Positions 30,136-32,536 of a DNA stretch of 32,536 nucleotides are shown here, one piece after another; the first letter of the stretch is position 1, and each line of letters begins with the position of its first letter. The stretch covers positions 1-32,536 of the forward strand of contig CALIUM010000022.1 of the NCBI GenBank assembly GCA_938048735.1, written 5' to 3'. Origin of the DNA: an uncultured archaeon (GTDB taxonomy: Archaea; Thermoproteota; Bathyarchaeia; TCS64). Under the pieces are notes generated by a model that worked only from the letters and a program-made list of their open reading frames with translations, was not told where the DNA came from and searched no databases. Made by a program: the position numbers and the translations under genes.

Positions 30136-32536
30136 TCAGGAGATCAGGGCGTTGAAGAGTAGTTTGAAGGTTCCATGGGTCTGGCATCTATGCTGAGGCC
30201 TGAAGCCTATGAGGACAACTCTACCCTTGCCCTTCCTCGCCATTAGCATCCCGATCTTCTTTGATATCTTCTCTTCTCCTATCAGCCATCCGCTCTGTAG
30301 GATATCCCTCTCAGGATACTGGACCACCACCTCGACCAGCTCGTTCATCTTCGATGGAGTTATCTCGAAGGCTGGATTATTCCAGAAGAATACTAGGGTT
30401 TCTTCTGGCATCCCATAGCCCAGCGGATGAGAGATGTCGACCCATGCCTTTAGAGTTGACCCTGGGCAGAAGAACTCCTTTGGCTTCAACCCTTTCAGTG
30501 GATTCCTTATATTCAATCCGAGCTTCTCTATGGCGAAGTCGCATGCTCCTCCAAAGGTTATGAGAGTCCCTCCGTTCTCCACAAAGTCATTAAGGGCTTT
30601 GACTCCCTCCTCGCCTATTCCGCCTCTGTACTCTGGTGGATAGAAGGGCTGAGGCCAGTCGGGCCTATGCTCCCTCATCCACTCCTCTACTCCAATCCCT
30701 GTTATGAAGGGTGTGGCATCATCTGGGATTATTATGGCGTCATAAAGATCGTTTAGCTGCCCTTTCTTAACCTCCTCGTCCTTGAGGCTCTTGTAGGGGA
30801 AACAGAACTGCTCGAGCAGCCACCTCGTCCAACCTTCATCCATGTTTCCCCCCCAATATCTCTGATAGAGGCCTACTCTTAGCCTCTTAACCTCATGCCT
30901 AGTCCCCCTCGGCTCATCCCTTAAGGCTATGAAGTCCACTCCGGTTATGTAGGCGGCCTCCTTCAGGGCGGTGGTATCTCCATTTACCATGAAGGCCCCA
31001 GGTGGAAAACTGAGCCCATCGAGGCGTAAAGCCTCATCGAACCTCTCGATCTTCAATCCCCTATCTTTGAGGAGGTTTAAGGCCTTGAAGCTGTCGTTCA
31101 GCCTCGGATCAAATACATAGCCTACATTCGACTCCCCAAGGATCCTGCCCTTAGTCCTCTCAAATCCCTTAACCAGCTCGACATCCGCTTTGAAGGGTTT
31201 CGGGATCTCATCCACCCTTACGCCCATGTACTCGGCCATCGTATCTGAGGCGGTGTCTTGAGGCCTGCTTGGGGAGCCGTCGGCCTCCCTGGTCCAGGCG
31301 TCATCCGGGTATAGGGTTCTACCTAGGAGGGTTCTGATCAGACCCATCTTAGGCTGGTCTAGGGTGATTATGTAGGAGCCCCTTCCATAGAGTCTGCCTT
31401 CGGCGATGAAGTCCTCCTTGGCTCTCTTGATCTCCACGCCTTGGATGAGCACTTATCTATGAGCTTCTCGGCCGTGAGGGGATCGTGCTGGTCGATGGGT
31501 ACGATATAGGCGTAGGGTCCCCCCTTCATTCCTCTATCCACCTGCCTCTTCGCCTTTAGGTATGCATTCCTTAGCACAGTCTCCCTATGGCTAGCAGCGA
31601 GGTCCAGCAGGGCCCATGAGGCTATCTTCTGCTGCTCAACTATGTCCCTCAGCCTCCACCATCCCCCAGGCCAGGGGTTTGGAAAGTTCGTCTGCGGTTT
31701 ATAATGGGGGAATCCCCTTATGGGGCCTCGGCCATCCCCCCTCAGCTGGGTTGGGTGGATGTAGATGGGTGTGGCCAGCTTGGCGCTAGCCGATTCGGTG
31801 AGCATGCTGGCTATGTTGTGATAGTTCCCGATCCAGTGGAACCCCAAGTGCCCCCATCCTAGGAACTGGGCCCCGTTTATTATTCCCGATTTTCCCGCCT
31901 CCTCGAGCTTCAGGGCCATGTGGGCTCCAAACCAACTGTGCTCCCTCCAGATCAACGGATCCGCATGGGGGTGGATCGGCTCACAGTATGGGGCCACATA
32001 AAGCCTGGCGCCATAGCTGCCCATGTGATGGTGGTCCTGATATGCCTGGGGGATCCAATCCCTGAATAGTATCTGGGCCATATATCTGGACTCGACCATG
32101 TTGGTCATGAAGGCGTCACGGTTGTTGTCGTGGCCAACATACTTGTGGTATAGCCATGGGAGGTCGCATCCCTCATACTCGGTTCCAAGCCACTTATAAT
32201 ACCAGTCTGTGACCATTATCTGACCATCGGGGTTGAAGCATGGAACCATTAGGAAGATCACGTTCTCCTTGATCCTTACAGCCTCCTCATCCATCCTGGT
32301 TAACAGGTCATAGGCGAGTTCTGGGGCCATCTGCGTTCCACCTATCTCCGTGGCGTGGAGGCTCATAGACTGGCAGATTATCGCCCTACCCTCATTGATC
32401 AGCCTTTCAGCCTCCTCCTCTGAGAGGCCTCTGGGATCGCTTATTCTGAGGTTTATCTCCCTAAACCTCTCAAGATTCATGAGGTTTTTAGCGGAAGATA
32501 TTATAACAAGTAGGAATGGGTTGCCCTCCGTTGAGG
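30136..32536 (-). pseudogene. M14-family zinc carboxypeptidase, frameshifted and partial at right edge
   Basis: Two minus-strand frames make one protein. The first carries the peptidase: zinc ligands His and Glu in SLHATEIGGTQ, the NPDG turn in CFNPDGQIM, HDNNRD with the Arg of the substrate site, and QDHHHMG. The frame continues past ATG 32480 to the window edge (EGNPFLLVIISSAKNLM), so the N-terminus is outside. At about 31452, KLIDK runs off frame, while the next frame resumes with LIQGVEIKRAKEDF, as if one T were missing. The rest (30136 to about 31450) holds the C-terminal domain, with a GATase1-like segment YDAIIIPDDA and FVENGGTLITFGGA. It would act on peptides, perhaps outside the cell if a signal peptide lies beyond the edge. 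True decay and sequencing error cannot be told apart. Confidence 0.85.

Noticed and set aside
1-32536. CRISPR arrays, rRNA genes and insertion sequences
   Set aside because: No regularly spaced direct repeats, no rRNA sequence and no intact transposase were seen.

Overview
The window is archaeal DNA. It encodes glycerol-1-phosphate dehydrogenase (archaeal lipid stereochemistry), FEN1, a Cdc48-type double AAA+ ATPase, a proteasome beta subunit, the KH/beta-CASP factor aCPSF1 (FttA), Nob1, UPF0147 and an archaeal SepF, with a tRNA-Ser interrupted at position 37/38. Starts are often GTG or TTG, and TATA-like boxes lie 25-40 bases upstream of several genes. SepF implies FtsZ-based division. Together with the gene set this suggests a Bathyarchaeia-like or related mesophilic-to-thermophilic lineage, but the lineage is inference: there is no rRNA here.

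Region 1 (1 to about 5900) looks like the right-hand part of an integrated virus or plasmid. It carries a divergent pair of small regulators (a winged-helix protein running off the left edge and a ribbon-helix-helix protein), a 49-residue Cys-rich protein translationally coupled to an ~880-residue primase-helicase, a PD-(D/E)XK-like nuclease, an ASCH-domain protein, a frameshifted Hjc-type Holliday junction resolvase, and a tyrosine integrase on the opposite strand. The integrase abuts a 49-base copy of the 3' half of a tRNA-Val(GAC) gene (5851-5899), the expected attachment scar. The integrase reading frame stays open through this scar without a start codon, as in SSV-type elements whose integrase gene is split on integration. 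The left end and the intact tRNA should lie left of the window.

Region 2 (6236-13850) is core chromosome. A minus-strand series egsA, cdc48, a small winged-helix gene and fen1 (the last two overlapping) diverges from a plus-strand psmB-fttA pair. sepF faces fttA tail to tail.

Region 3 (13950-25740) is a long plus-strand run: an MCT-1-like PUA protein, a CaiB/BaiF-type CoA transferase, protein-L-isoaspartate methyltransferase, NAD kinase, Nob1, an N-acyl-D-amino-acid deacylase, an ABC ATPase/permease pair, a HAD phosphatase, UPF0147, an SPFH protein, a small membrane protein and TatD. Two decayed sequences lie in its gaps: a frameshifted tyrosine recombinase remnant (14450-14706, minus) and a weaker thioredoxin-like fragment (22927-23053).

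Region 4 (25811-32536) has the tRNA-Ser(UGA) with a 12-base intron, followed by minus-strand genes: a polytopic membrane protein (possibly GT-C type), an MFS transporter, a TIGR04076-like protein, an unknown 128-residue protein and an M14 zinc carboxypeptidase. The carboxypeptidase is split by an apparent one-base deletion and runs off the right edge.
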